10,599 bases of DNA from Geoglobus sp. (GTDB lineage Archaea; Halobacteriota; Archaeoglobi; Archaeoglobales; Archaeoglobaceae): NCBI GenBank assembly GCA_027019885.1, contig JALUWC010000246.1, forward strand, positions 1-10,599. The letters are read 5' to 3'. Within the stretch, counting starts at the first letter, position 1, and each line of letters begins with the position of its first letter. Below the pieces are notes generated by a model. It saw nothing but the letters and a program-made list of their open reading frames with translations. It was not told where the DNA came from and did not search any database. This document shows positions 1 to 6,443 of this stretch, in pieces. The position numbers and the translations under genes were made by a program.

Positions 1-213
1 TATGAAACTGATGATAGAATAACTTCAGTTGCTATAACTCCTGATGGTAAGTATATTGTTGCCGGGAGTTGGGATGACCAAGTATATCTTTTTAACAGAG
101 ATGGGGATTTACTGTGGAGCTATGAAACTGATTCCTATGTAAATTCAGTTGCTATAACTCCTGATGGTAAGTATATTGTTGCCGGGAGTGACGATAATAG
201 AGTATATCTTTTT
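1..213 (+). repeat. 120-bp tandem coding repeat (propeller blades)
   Basis: Bases 1-93 and 121-213 are two copies of one 120-bp unit. The stretch 24-69 is identical base for base to 144-189 (46 nt), and the first 12 bases of each unit also match. Each unit encodes one 40-residue propeller blade. Identity at the DNA level, including third codon positions, points to recent duplication or gene conversion between blades. More copies probably lie left of the window. Confidence 0.9.
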
Positions 214-603
214 GCTTTAGAAAATATAATAAAAATAAGAGATAAATCACCATTCATAGATATTATTGAACCATCTGATGGCCAAATATTTAATATATTA
301 GATGATATCAAAATAAGGATAAAATCAAAAGTCATTGATGATATAGGAATAAATCGGGTAGAACTTTATGTGGATGGAAATTTGATATCTAGAGATTATA
401 AGAGTCCATATGAATTTGAAATAACAGTTTCGCAAGGTAAGCATATTATAACAGTAAAGGCATATGATACCTCAAATCAAGTTGGTACAGATAGTGTAGT
501 GATTTATGTTAAAAAAACTAAAATATCATCAACTCAAAGCTTGTTAGAAAGTATTTGGAATTGGTTAAGTAGTATATGGAAATTTTTGCAATTTAATTTA
601 TAA
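1..603 (+). CDS. Exported beta-propeller / Ig-like surface protein, C-terminal 200 residues (5' end outside window)
   Basis: The frame is open from base 1 to TAA at 601-603, so the gene starts upstream of the window. Visible residues 1-74 hold two 40-residue propeller blades with the pattern SVAITPDGKYIVAGS..D..VYLF, as in WD40/PQQ-like repeats, which serve as binding scaffolds. Residues about 81-172 form an Ig-like beta-sandwich (IIEPSDGQIF, then VELYVDGN, ITVKAYD). A short linker leads to an amphipathic, Trp-rich tail at residues 179-200 (QSLLESIWNWLSSIWKFLQF). The tail resembles that of the protein ending at 10301. No enzymatic motif is visible. The likely role is an extracellular binding or structural protein held at the membrane by the tail; the location is inferred because the N-terminal signal lies outside the window. 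The stop codon directly abuts the stop codon of the convergent transposase remnant, so the last few residues could have been altered by the IS. Confidence 0.85.
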   Translation, partial: YETDDRITSVAITPDGKYIVAGSWDDQVYLFNRDGDLLWSYETDSYVNSVAITPDGKYIVAGSDDNRVYLFALENIIKIRDKSPFIDIIEPSDGQIFNILDDIKIRIKSKVIDDIGINRVELYVDGNLISRDYKSPYEFEITVSQGKHIITVKAYDTSNQVGTDSVVIYVKKTKISSTQSLLESIWNWLSSIWKFLQFNL

Positions 604-1506
604 CTAGGGGCTTCGGTCAGCTCGCCACTCAGCAAGCCTTTGCAATGCTTCTTTCTCTCTAAAACCGCGAGAAACCACCATTCCCACCAAAAGTACATTC
701 AGAGCCACAAACTTTTTCACGTAGCGCTTAGTATAGCGGTGCAGCTTATCCAGCGCGAAAGAATTTTTCGCCACTTTGAACAAATCATCGATAACGCTTC
801 TCTCAGCCTTAAACCTCTCCCACTCCTTAATCAATCTGACAAACTCCCTCATAAGCTTCACAAAAATCAACTTTTCTCCACTTCTGGAGAGGAAAATCTC
901 CAGCGGATAGGAGAACATACCCAGAAGCCTTGAAAGCGAGAAATTCTTTCTGGGAAATATCAGAGGCACCACTTTAAATCTCGAAATCGCCATAACGTAG
1001 TTTCTATAGCTGTAGTAGCCCTTATCGGCAAGCACAACATCACCTTTTCTCAAGATTCTCCTGCGCTTCAGCTCTTCCAGAACCTCTTTGAAGAGCTTTG
1101 CATCGTTTGGCGAGCCTTCATGGATTAAAAAAGCCAATGGCTTGAGATTTCGCTTATCCACAACCATCGTTAGCTTATAACCTATGTAGTAGCCTTTGGA
1201 AGGAGAATAGCCCCACTTGAACTCGCGATCCTAAATCCGCCTTCTTTATCCTCCTGCGGAACCAGTTGATGTCAAGCTGAATATCGGTAGCATCTACTAT
1301 GAGCCAGGCTCTTTTCTTACCTCTTTTCCCACACTGAAGGTTGAGGAGCCGTGAAACAAGCACAATAAACGATTCGGGGTGAAACACGAGAGAAACCGGC
1401 AAACATAGCCTGAATCTAAAACTTCTTCAACGTTTAGAAATCGTCTCAACTCTCTCCGCGTTTTTAACTCACTTACAACATAAGAAATGTTAACAGAGAA
1501 GAACAT
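604..1506 (-). pseudogene. DDE transposase of IS4/IS5 type, broken by two compensating single-base indels
   Basis: Read from ATG at 1506 down to TAG at 606-604, three segments make one transposase of about 300 residues. The N-terminal part (SYVVSELKTRRELRRFLNVE) is in one frame. A one-base loss in the C run opposite 1376-1379 moves it into a second frame carrying LIVDATDIQLDINWF, which has the first catalytic Asp. A one-base gain near 1229-1232 (after KKADL) returns it to the original frame with REFKWGYSPSKGYYIGYKL, the second Asp in LADKGYYSY, and the C-terminal catalytic region AERSVIDDLFKVAK. Where related transposases usually have Glu, this copy appears to have Asp (VIDDLF), which may itself be inactivating. 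The two indels cancel, so the outer parts share a frame, but the middle is out of frame with a stop. No promoter or convincing terminal inverted repeat was found. The exact IS family is uncertain; the DDE transposase assignment is firm. Confidence 0.8.
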
Positions 1507-1587
1507 CGCCGTTAGCTTACTCTCTTAATCTTAACTTTCTTTATTATCTTTTGTTATATGTAGCATCTAAAGGAGCTTCGAAAATAA

Positions 1588-1610
1588 TCTTCTACTAGCA
1601 CCAGAAGAAA
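1588..1610. repeat. 23-nt hairpin motif, copy A
   Basis: The motif begins TCTTCT (1588-1593) and contains the complementary AGAAGA (1603-1608) around a 9-nt loop, followed by AA. It matches 6647-6669 at 21 of 23 bases. It lies just beyond the stop codon (1619) of the neighbouring minus-strand transposase remnant, so it may be an IS end, a transcription terminator hairpin or an older regulatory site cut off by insertions. Confidence 0.55.
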
Positions 1611-1618
1611 TAGAAAAA

Positions 1619-2603
1619 TCAAGGTTGTCGACGAATTACCATCAAAACGTAAACCTTATTTTTCAGAGCCATCTCGAAGCTCATGCTGATTACTCTGAGC
1701 GTTGCGCTTAAGTTGTTGTATGCCATGGCGAGGAGCAGTGCTGCCACTGCTCTAGTTTTTCTTTTTCTCCCTTATTCTGGCGCCGTACTTAAGCTCCATG
1801 GCTCCGTACACGCCTTCTACCACGCCTCTAAAGCGGTACGCCTCTCTGGAGAAGCACTTTCTCGCCCGCTTTCTGAACCTTCCGCGTCTGGAATTCTTCC
1901 TCGGCTTAATCAGCGGAGTCAAGCCCTTATCGAAGCAGGTTTTAAAAATCTGCTCGCTGTCAAAGACGCTGTCCGCCAGCAGTACGTCTTCAAGCTCGCC
2001 TTGCGAGAGCATTTCCCTCGCCACAGGAGCGTCGTGAGCTTCACCAGAGCTCACCTTGGCGCTGGCTATGGTGGTGAAGCCGGGGCGGAGCTCCGCGATG
2101 ATGTGAAGCTTCACGTGCTCCTCCACTTCAACCACCTTCAGCGCTCTGATAACCTTCCTCTTACTCCTGTCGCAGGCTATACCAGTGAGTCGGGAGCGTA
2201 AATACCGCTCCGCCCGAGAAGCCGGGAGATGCGGGAGTTGAGCAGCGCTACATCCCGCTCCAAATAGCTCTCAGGCAGACGCTGCATTGCCTTGCCTACG
2301 GTGGAGTGGTCTATGCTAATGCCAAGAAGGGCTAAGCAGGCTTCCGCCTTGCGCAGAGTCCAGCCCATGAAGGTGGTGAGTATGCAGAAGAGCGCGTGCT
2401 GCTTGGGTAAAAAACTTCGTCGGCCTGCCACGCCTGCTAAGCTCCCAAGAAGAGCCAAGCTCTGAAACAACCGCCTCAATAAGCTTTATTATTTGCCAGA
2501 AAGAAGTGTTAATCGAGTGGTAGCTCCGCCAGTAAAAAGGCGGTCGTATACGGAATTTGATGCATGAGTTGCCTTGGCATGAATCATAATGCGGAGCTAT
2601 CAC
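1619..2603 (-). pseudogene. IS5-like DDE transposase, broken by three frameshifts
   Basis: Read on the minus strand from GTG at 2603, the pieces form a transposase of about 325 residues. The N-terminal region (IEAVVSELGSSWELSRRGRP) shifts frame near 2404-2413 after KFFT into KQHALFCILTTFMGWTLRKA. This segment has the helical N-terminal region (ACLALLGISIDHSTVGKAMQ) and reaches the first catalytic motif APDS. A second shift near 2186-2191 gives TGIACDRSK, then KLHIIAELRPGF, the second Asp in LLADSVFDS, and the catalytic Glu in RGVVEGVYGAM. A third shift near 1756-1766, in an A-rich run, restores the C-terminal helix ALLLAMAYNNLSATLRVI and a stop at 1619-1621. A TAG ends the previous frame at 1752-1754. 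Catalytic D, D and E are all still readable, so decay is by indels, not loss of key residues. GC content is well above the flanking AT-rich genes. Confidence 0.82.
2521..2599. repeat. Nested inverted repeats at the 5' end of the IS5-like element
   Basis: TAGCTCCGC (2521-2529) is the exact reverse complement of GCGGAGCTA (2591-2599). Inside this 9-bp outer stem lies a second hairpin, CCGCC (2526-2530) with GGCGG (2539-2543) around an 8-nt loop. The structure covers the first codons of the minus-strand transposase, where it could act in mRNA control or as a subterminal transposase-binding site. Both roles are inferred. Confidence 0.45.
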
Positions 2604-2635
2604 TCATATGTAACTTCTAGGTTTTTTCGACAGAC

Positions 2636-2647
2636 CTGTCCAAATAA
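2636..2647 (+). repeat. IS6-type element, left terminal inverted repeat
   Basis: CTGTCCAAATAA is the exact reverse complement of the right end at 3376-3387. It lies 8 bases outside the transposase stop codon. Confidence 0.85.
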
Positions 2648-2655
2648 CCATGTTT

Positions 2656-3329
2656 TCACCTGAGGTAGTTGTAGTATAGCATGAATGTTGTGGCGAGTGA
2701 GTTGGCGTGTTTTAGTGCTGTTGTCCACCAGAGCTTTTTATTTTCCTTTTTCAGAGCTTTTTTGAAGTTGATGTTGAAGTTGTTGAAGAATACCTTAGCT
2801 CTTTGCTTGTAGGATGAGAATACACTTTCAACTTTGCTTCTTCTGCCGAAGGTCTCGTGTTCGTATTGCAAACCCATCCTTTCAAACACCATTTTATACC
2901 ATGGGGCTTTATCTACTACAAATATGGGTTTGTTCTTGCAGAATTCCAGCACAGTTTTGACGAAGTGCAGCGTAGTCAGATAATTTCTGTGAGAATACAC
3001 TCGCATCCACACTATTTCGTTGTTTTCCACATCCAAGGCAGCATAGAGGTAGAACTGCCTGCCGTTGACCTTTATCACAGTCTCATCCAGAGCAATGGTC
3101 TTCCGTTCTTTTACCTCTATGTCAATCTTCAGGTTCTCTCTGAACTTCGATACCCAATAGTGAACTGAACTCTTGCTGATTTTTTTAAATTAGATAAAGT
3201 ATTGGCAGTTCTGCGATAACTGCTCATAAATATGTAGTTCACTATTGCTAAAAGCTTCAACTCCACAGGAACTTTATTCCTCCGAAAAATCCCCAACCCA
3301 ATAATGTAATCAAAAATGTCTATCCTCAT
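2656..3329 (-). pseudogene. IS6-family transposase, one frameshift at an A7 run (decayed or recoded)
   Basis: The first part starts at ATG 3329-3327 (MRIDIFDYIIGLGIFRRNKV) and reads to LSNLKK. The zero frame then runs to a stop near 3129. Re-reading one A (a -1 shift) at the A7 run on the minus strand (T7 at 3180-3186) restores ISKSSVHYWVSKFREN, then the first Asp in IALDETVIKVNGRQFYLYAA, the second Asp in FVVDKAPWYK, and the catalytic Glu in RRSKVESVFSSYKQR, ending in a stop at 2656-2658. The joined product is about 224 residues, normal for IS6 transposases, with an intact DDE triad. The zero-frame sequence at the shift, A AAA AAA, is a classic -1 slippery heptamer, so this may be a simple one-base deletion or may be decoded by ribosomal or transcriptional slippage. 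Programmed shifting is not the usual arrangement for IS6, so decay is the default reading. Confidence 0.82.
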
Positions 3330-3375
3330 GTTCAACAAAATCTACAATGCCGCCAATATATAGGTTACCACCTCC

Positions 3376-3387
3376 TTATTTGGACAG
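3376..3387 (-). repeat. IS6-type element, right terminal inverted repeat
   Basis: TTATTTGGACAG is the exact partner of the left end at 2636-2647, about 47 bases upstream of the transposase start. Confidence 0.85.
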
Positions 3388-3414
3388 CCCCTTTTTCGAC
3401 AATCCCTAAATTTT

Positions 3415-3438
3415 TGTGTTATCTGGAAATTATTTCGC
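3415..3438 (+). repeat. IS481-type element, left inverted repeat
   Basis: The 24-bp end begins TGTGTTATCTG and ends ATTTCGC. It pairs with 4400-4423 at 20 of 24 positions. The transposase stop codon lies only two bases inside it. Confidence 0.85.
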
Positions 3439-3439
3439 C

Positions 3440-4372
3440 TCATGCACTCACCTCTTTCTCAGCCCAGGACATAAACTTTCCCAGCATGAATGGCTTCAGT
3501 GAGGAGTAGAATCGTTGAGCTGGAGTTTCCAGCTTTCTCCGGTTCAGGCTCATGTGGGGAGGGGGTCTCACGTGGTTATACCAGTGCAGGAACTCCTCCA
3601 GGGAGGAGAATTCGTCTCTGAATCGCTTGTACGTGTGGATCCACTTTTCGATCTTGCCGTTGCTCTGCGGATGGTTGTATTTGCACAGCACATGCTTGAT
3701 TCCCTTAGCTTTGCAGAACTCCTCGAAGCGGTGCTTGGCTCTGCCCTTTTTATCCCTCTTATTCGCGTAGAACTCCGCGCCGTGGTCTGTGATCACCTCT
3801 CTAATCCTGCGAAGGTGCTTATACCGCTCATAGGCTTCATTCAGCACCGCTATCGAAGCTTCTACGCTTCTCCGGTCGCATTCTCTGGCAGCGAGCACCA
3901 TTCGCGAGCAGTCGTCCAGGACAGCTACAACCCACCTCTGGTTGTGATAAAACCAGTCCATGTGCACCGCGCTCAAAGCATGCCTCCGCTCATACCTCAC
4001 CCACGGGCGCTTTCTGCCCTTCTTGTTCGGCTCCTCCACAGCCAAACCCTCCTCAAGGAGTATTTGGTGCACAAGGTTGTTATCTACCCTTATACCTCTG
4101 TTTTTCCTCAAATATGCCGCTATGCCAGTGGCCGAGCACTTCAGCTTTGCCTTAGCCCATAAAACCTCCCGGAGATTCTCTGGATAGCGGGCATAAGGCT
4201 TCCTCCCTGGTCTTCTGAGTACAGGAACCTCACCAGTCTCCCTGTAATGCTTAACCAGCTGCTGAACCCTGCGCCGAGTAATGCCAAATTGCCTCGCCAC
4301 AAACCTCGTACTGAGACCATAGTCAACCACCCGCACTACGATCTTCTCTACATCACCCTGACTCAGCTTCAT
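3440..4372 (-). CDS. IS481-family transposase (HTH plus integrase-core DDE domain), 310 aa
   Basis: This enzyme catalyses cut and strand transfer of its own element. Residues about 1-50 form a helix-turn-helix region (STRFVARQFGITRRRVQQLV) that should bind the element ends. Residues about 51-125 are a second HTH-like segment (KCSATGIAAYLRKNRGIRVD). The rve-type catalytic core follows with D139 in AVHMDWF, D196 in VITDHGAEF and E242 in HPQSNGKIEKW; the D-E spacing is lengthened by a basic insertion (NKRDKKGRAK). The C-terminus has the usual WYNHVRPPPHMSLNRRKLETP signature. ATG at 4372 is chosen as start because the longer open frame begins with a TTG at 4426-4424, outside the inverted repeat. 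Length and triad fit a functional enzyme, the only intact transposase of the four here. Confidence 0.93.
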   Translation of the reverse strand: MKLSQGDVEKIVVRVVDYGLSTRFVARQFGITRRRVQQLVKHYRETGEVPVLRRPGRKPYARYPENLREVLWAKAKLKCSATGIAAYLRKNRGIRVDNNLVHQILLEEGLAVEEPNKKGRKRPWVRYERRHALSAVHMDWFYHNQRWVVAVLDDCSRMVLAARECDRRSVEASIAVLNEAYERYKHLRRIREVITDHGAEFYANKRDKKGRAKHRFEEFCKAKGIKHVLCKYNHPQSNGKIEKWIHTYKRFRDEFSSLEEFLHWYNHVRPPPHMSLNRRKLETPAQRFYSSLKPFMLGKFMSWAEKEVSA

Positions 4373-4399
4373 CAAACGCTCATGCCTAATACCGCACAA

Positions 4400-4423
4400 G
4401 CGAAATGTTTGGCAGATAACACA
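4400..4423 (-). repeat. IS481-type element, right inverted repeat
   Basis: Read on the minus strand this end starts TGTGTTATCTG and finishes ATTTCGC, matching 20 of 24 bases of 3415-3438. It lies 28 bases upstream of the transposase ATG. Confidence 0.85.
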
Positions 4424-4442
4424 CAACCCAAAGAGAATCGAA

Positions 4443-4455
4443 AAATATATAAAGT
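4443..4455 (-). promoter_or_regulatory. Possible archaeal TATA box reading toward the IS481-type transposase
   Basis: The minus strand reads CTTTATATA, a good match to the archaeal TATA box. Transcription would begin about 25 bases on, near 4423, exactly at the element edge. The box lies outside the IS, so it would be a promoter captured on insertion and not part of the element. A chance match in this AT-rich patch (4440-4490) is possible. Confidence 0.35.
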
Positions 4456-4475
4456 CTAATTTTTTTAATTTTTAA

Positions 4476-4793
4476 TTATTTCTAATCAATTTCAACAGGC
4501 TTAAACCTGGAGGAGGTGAGAACGAGAAGTTCATCGTAAACCTCAGCGGGCCCGATGCTCCGGAGGGGTGGGAGAAATAGTACAGGAGGTGCTCATGAAC
4601 CGCGAGCAGAACCGGTTCAGGGAGAAGGGCAATCGCAAGATGTACGTCAAGACCAACGTATGGACCCGAGGACAGGTTGTGTTCGTAATCGCTGGCAGCG
4701 ACAGGTATGAGACGCAAAGGGCGCATGAGGAAAGTAGAGGAGGTGTGGTTTCGAGGTAAGCGAAAGGTAAAGAGAAAAGAGGGAGGAAGATGA
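4476..4793 (+). pseudogene. Broken gene of unknown function, truncated 5' and frameshifted, once coupled to the next gene
   Basis: Three protein-like segments follow each other. The first (frame of 4476) includes FNRLKPGGGENEKFIVNLSG and PDAPEGWE, and stops at TAG 4578-4580. A -1 shift near 4572-4575 gives EIVQEVLMNREQNRFREKGN, KMYVKTNVWTRGQVVFVIAG and SDRYETQRAHEE. A shift back near 4730-4735 gives the basic tail KVEEVWFRGKRKVKRKEGGR, ending at TGA 4791-4793. That TGA overlaps the ATG of the next gene as ATGA, the arrangement of translationally coupled operon genes, which supports the reconstruction. No start codon is visible before the AT-rich stretch at 4440-4490. The N-terminus was probably lost when the IS strip formed. 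I do not recognise the family. Confidence 0.55.
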
Positions 4794-5770
4794 GGTTTGC
4801 GCTGGCAACTCTCTTCCTTTTCATGCTTGCAATCACTTCGGTAAATGCTCAGGGCGTTTTTGACTGGCTGATTTCCGGGTGGGCCACTCAGCAGGCGATT
4901 CAAAACATGGGGGAACTTCAAAACCAGATAAACAATATATATGCTGAAGCATGTTCCACTTTCTCCAGCGAGTATTATTCAGACCCCTTCTGCGCATCCT
5001 ACCGGAGCTCTGGCAGAGAACACAGTTATTCAGGAGGATACAGAGCACGCGGATATTACGGTGGAGAAGAGTACGGGCGGTATAGCGGTTCCTCAAGTTC
5101 TGCAGAGTCTTCTGCTGAGGCTGAGGACAGGCCGAGAAAAAGCACCACCATAGTTGTGCCGGAAGTTAAGGGCGTTGCCGGTAAAATCACAAAGATAAAA
5201 GTATTTTTCAGAGATTCAGACGGCAATCCCGTAGATGGCATCTTCTACATCGCCGTGAGTGACGGTGAAAAGTGGATAGGGCAAAGCCACATCGTGACCA
5301 CCGATGGTAAAGGCAGGTTATCCTTCAAAATTCCGGAAAGCTGGTCCGGTTTGAAGAAAATCAAGGTAACCTTTAAAGGCTTTGTCGACGATGAGATGGC
5401 ACGTCTGTACAAAAAACCCGACCCGGAGTATGTAATCTCAACCCTGGAAATAGAAGAACCACCGCTGGAGTTCGACCACATGGTGGAGGTTACGAGAGAC
5501 GAGGCTAAGGTAACCCTATTTATTGGAAATCCCAAAAATAGGGATTTCAATGGAAAGATTATAATTTCTTATCACGGTTCAGAAGTAACCAGGGATTTTA
5601 CCATACCCAGAGCCAAAACCTATAAAAAATTCGGCAAGCGGGTAAAAGGAAAGGTGGCAGTACATATATCCGTCTCAAAACCGGTAGAAGGAGATTTAAC
5701 ATTGAGGGTGGTGGATAGCAGCACTGAGGAAGAAATTTACATCAGAAAAATCCCAATATCTTTGAGTTGA
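4790..5770 (+). CDS. Secreted protein with Gly/Tyr/Ser-rich segment and Ig-like domains, function unknown (326 aa)
   Basis: ATG 4790 has a good Shine-Dalgarno site (GGGAGG, 4781-4786). Residues 1-20 are a signal peptide (MRFALATLFLFMLAITSVNA) with likely cleavage before Gln21. Residues 21-74 form a helical segment (TQQAIQNMGELQNQINNIYA) with two cysteines, Cys55 and Cys68, which could pair. Residues about 75-118 are low complexity and rich in Gly, Tyr, Ser and charged residues (SYSGGYRARGYYGGEEYG), probably a flexible or glycosylated spacer. Residues 119 to about 225 resemble an Ig-like domain of the Big_1/carboxypeptidase-regulatory kind (KVFFRDSDGNPVDG...VTTDGKGRLSFKIPESW). Residues about 230-326 form a second beta-rich domain. 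There is no catalytic motif and no C-terminal anchor. It lies 6 bp ahead of the lipoprotein-like gene, so the two probably act together at the cell surface. I do not recognise the family. Confidence 0.88.
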   Translation: MRFALATLFLFMLAITSVNAQGVFDWLISGWATQQAIQNMGELQNQINNIYAEACSTFSSEYYSDPFCASYRSSGREHSYSGGYRARGYYGGEEYGRYSGSSSSAESSAEAEDRPRKSTTIVVPEVKGVAGKITKIKVFFRDSDGNPVDGIFYIAVSDGEKWIGQSHIVTTDGKGRLSFKIPESWSGLKKIKVTFKGFVDDEMARLYKKPDPEYVISTLEIEEPPLEFDHMVEVTRDEAKVTLFIGNPKNRDFNGKIIISYHGSEVTRDFTIPRAKTYKKFGKRVKGKVAVHISVSKPVEGDLTLRVVDSSTEEEIYIRKIPISLS

Positions 5771-5776
5771 GGGACC

Positions 5777-6232
5777 ATGAGCAGATTCATCCTGCTGTGT
5801 ATTCTAGTGTTATTAGCAGCATGCTTATCTTATGGCACAGATTATGAAGAGAAATTTGTAAAGAAAGCTCTTCAAACGACAACTCCACCGAAAACCACAC
5901 CGCCGCCTAAGCCAAGCATCACCGTTACCATAGAAGACATTACACCAAAGCAGAAGATGGTAAACGGGTCATTTTTTGAGGGTAAAAAGGTCATACTCTT
6001 TAACAGAAGAGGAGAAGCTTGGGAAGGAACAGTTTTAGAAGTCAGAGAAACTTATATCAAGTTTATTCCGAACGCAAAGTACAGGAATTTTGGTACAGAT
6101 AAAGTAAAAAAGGTGAAAGTACCAAAGGAAGTGAAAATCATTGGAAAGAGCTTTGCTGAATACGTGATAACTGAAAACCTCACCCTTTACGCTTATGATA
6201 GGAAAAGTGGGATGTATTATTATTTGGAGTAA
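5777..6232 (+). CDS. Lipoprotein-like secreted protein with Thr/Pro linker and small beta domain, function unknown (151 aa)
   Basis: ATG 5777 follows the previous stop by 6 bp, with a weak GAGGGA site (5769-5774) overlapping that stop, so expression is probably coupled. The N-terminus MSRFILLCILVLLAAC has a hydrophobic core ending in a lipobox-like LAAC, with Cys16 as the possible lipid-modified residue; cleavage after SYG (residue 20) is an alternative. Residues about 33-48 are a Thr/Pro/Lys linker (TTTPPKTTPPPKPS), common in archaeal surface lipoproteins. Residues 60-151 look like a small SH3-like or Sm-like barrel (GKKVILFNRRGEAWEGTVLE, then VRETYIKFIP). There are no catalytic motifs. The likely role is a membrane-tethered partner of the 326-aa protein, which is inferred only from their order and spacing. 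Confidence 0.85.
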   Translation: MSRFILLCILVLLAACLSYGTDYEEKFVKKALQTTTPPKTTPPPKPSITVTIEDITPKQKMVNGSFFEGKKVILFNRRGEAWEGTVLEVRETYIKFIPNAKYRNFGTDKVKKVKVPKEVKIIGKSFAEYVITENLTLYAYDRKSGMYYYLE

Positions 6233-6253
6233 CAGGCTCATGAAGTAAGGGCG

Positions 6254-6398
6254 ATGGTAGGATTCTGGAGCTAATAGCAGGCATACTGATTCTGGCGTTC
6301 GCGTTTGCCTTCTTTTAGTTAACATACTTGGACTTTGGCTGGCTACAAAAATACTGAGGGTGCAGAACCAGAGCATCAGCACCGGTGAGCGTTATTAA
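6254..6398 (+). pseudogene. Possible decayed short membrane-peptide gene
   Basis: ATG 6254 opens a short frame (MVGF) that ends at once. The next frame reads ILELIAGILILAFAFAFF (6262-6315), a convincing membrane helix, up to TAG at 6316-6318. The third frame continues LLVNILGLWLATKILRVQNQ and SISTGERY to TAA at 6396-6398. Joined by two small shifts they would make a one- or two-helix membrane peptide of about 48 residues. It follows the lipoprotein-like gene by 21 bp. Hydrophobic codons can arise by chance, so the call is tentative. Confidence 0.35.
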
Positions 6399-6443
6399 TA
6401 GATCTCGCACTAATCTCCAGCTTTTTTCAGAGCAGGTTGGGTA

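Larger units (their letters stand above)
2633..3391 (-). mobile_element. IS6-type insertion sequence with terminal inverted repeats
   Basis: The ends carry perfect 12-bp inverted repeats, CTGTCCAAATAA at 2636-2647 and TTATTTGGACAG at 3376-3387. An extension of about 3-4 imperfect bases gives an element near 759 bp, a usual size for the IS6 family. TTTTTCGACA occurs just outside both ends, at 2623-2632 and 3392-3401, which fits a target-site duplication of about 8-10 bp, although the exact outer boundary is ambiguous by a base or two. One transposase frame fills the element. Confidence 0.8.
3415..4423 (-). mobile_element. IS481-type insertion sequence, apparently complete
   Basis: The 24-bp ends match at 20 of 24 positions when one is reverse-complemented. 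Both begin TGTGTTATCTG and end ATTTCGC, with a variable middle. The 1009-bp element contains one intact integrase-type transposase. Ends beginning TGT are typical of the IS481/IS3 group. I see no convincing target-site duplication: the left flank ends ...AAATTTT and the right flank begins CAACCC. The element starts 23 bases beyond the IS6-type element. Confidence 0.85.

Noticed and set aside
604..1581. AGGGGCTTCG near 606 and AGGAGCTTCG near 1571 as ends of the first IS
   Set aside because: They are direct and not inverted, only 9 of 10 bases match, and they do not abut plausible element ends. Many matches of this length are expected by chance in 10 kb.
1683..2201. 172-residue plus-strand frame across the IS5-like remnant
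   Set aside because: It is antisense to sequence in which the transposase DDE residues can be read; this GC-rich region leaves several long shadow frames.
3515..4187. Long plus-strand open frames opposite the IS481-type transposase
   Set aside because: They are antisense shadows of a complete DDE transposase and show no recognisable protein features.
4472..4921. Minus-strand open frames of 149 and 97 residues over 4472-4921
   Set aside because: They lie opposite the broken gene and the signal peptide of the 326-aa protein, have shadow-like composition and no ribosome binding site or motif.
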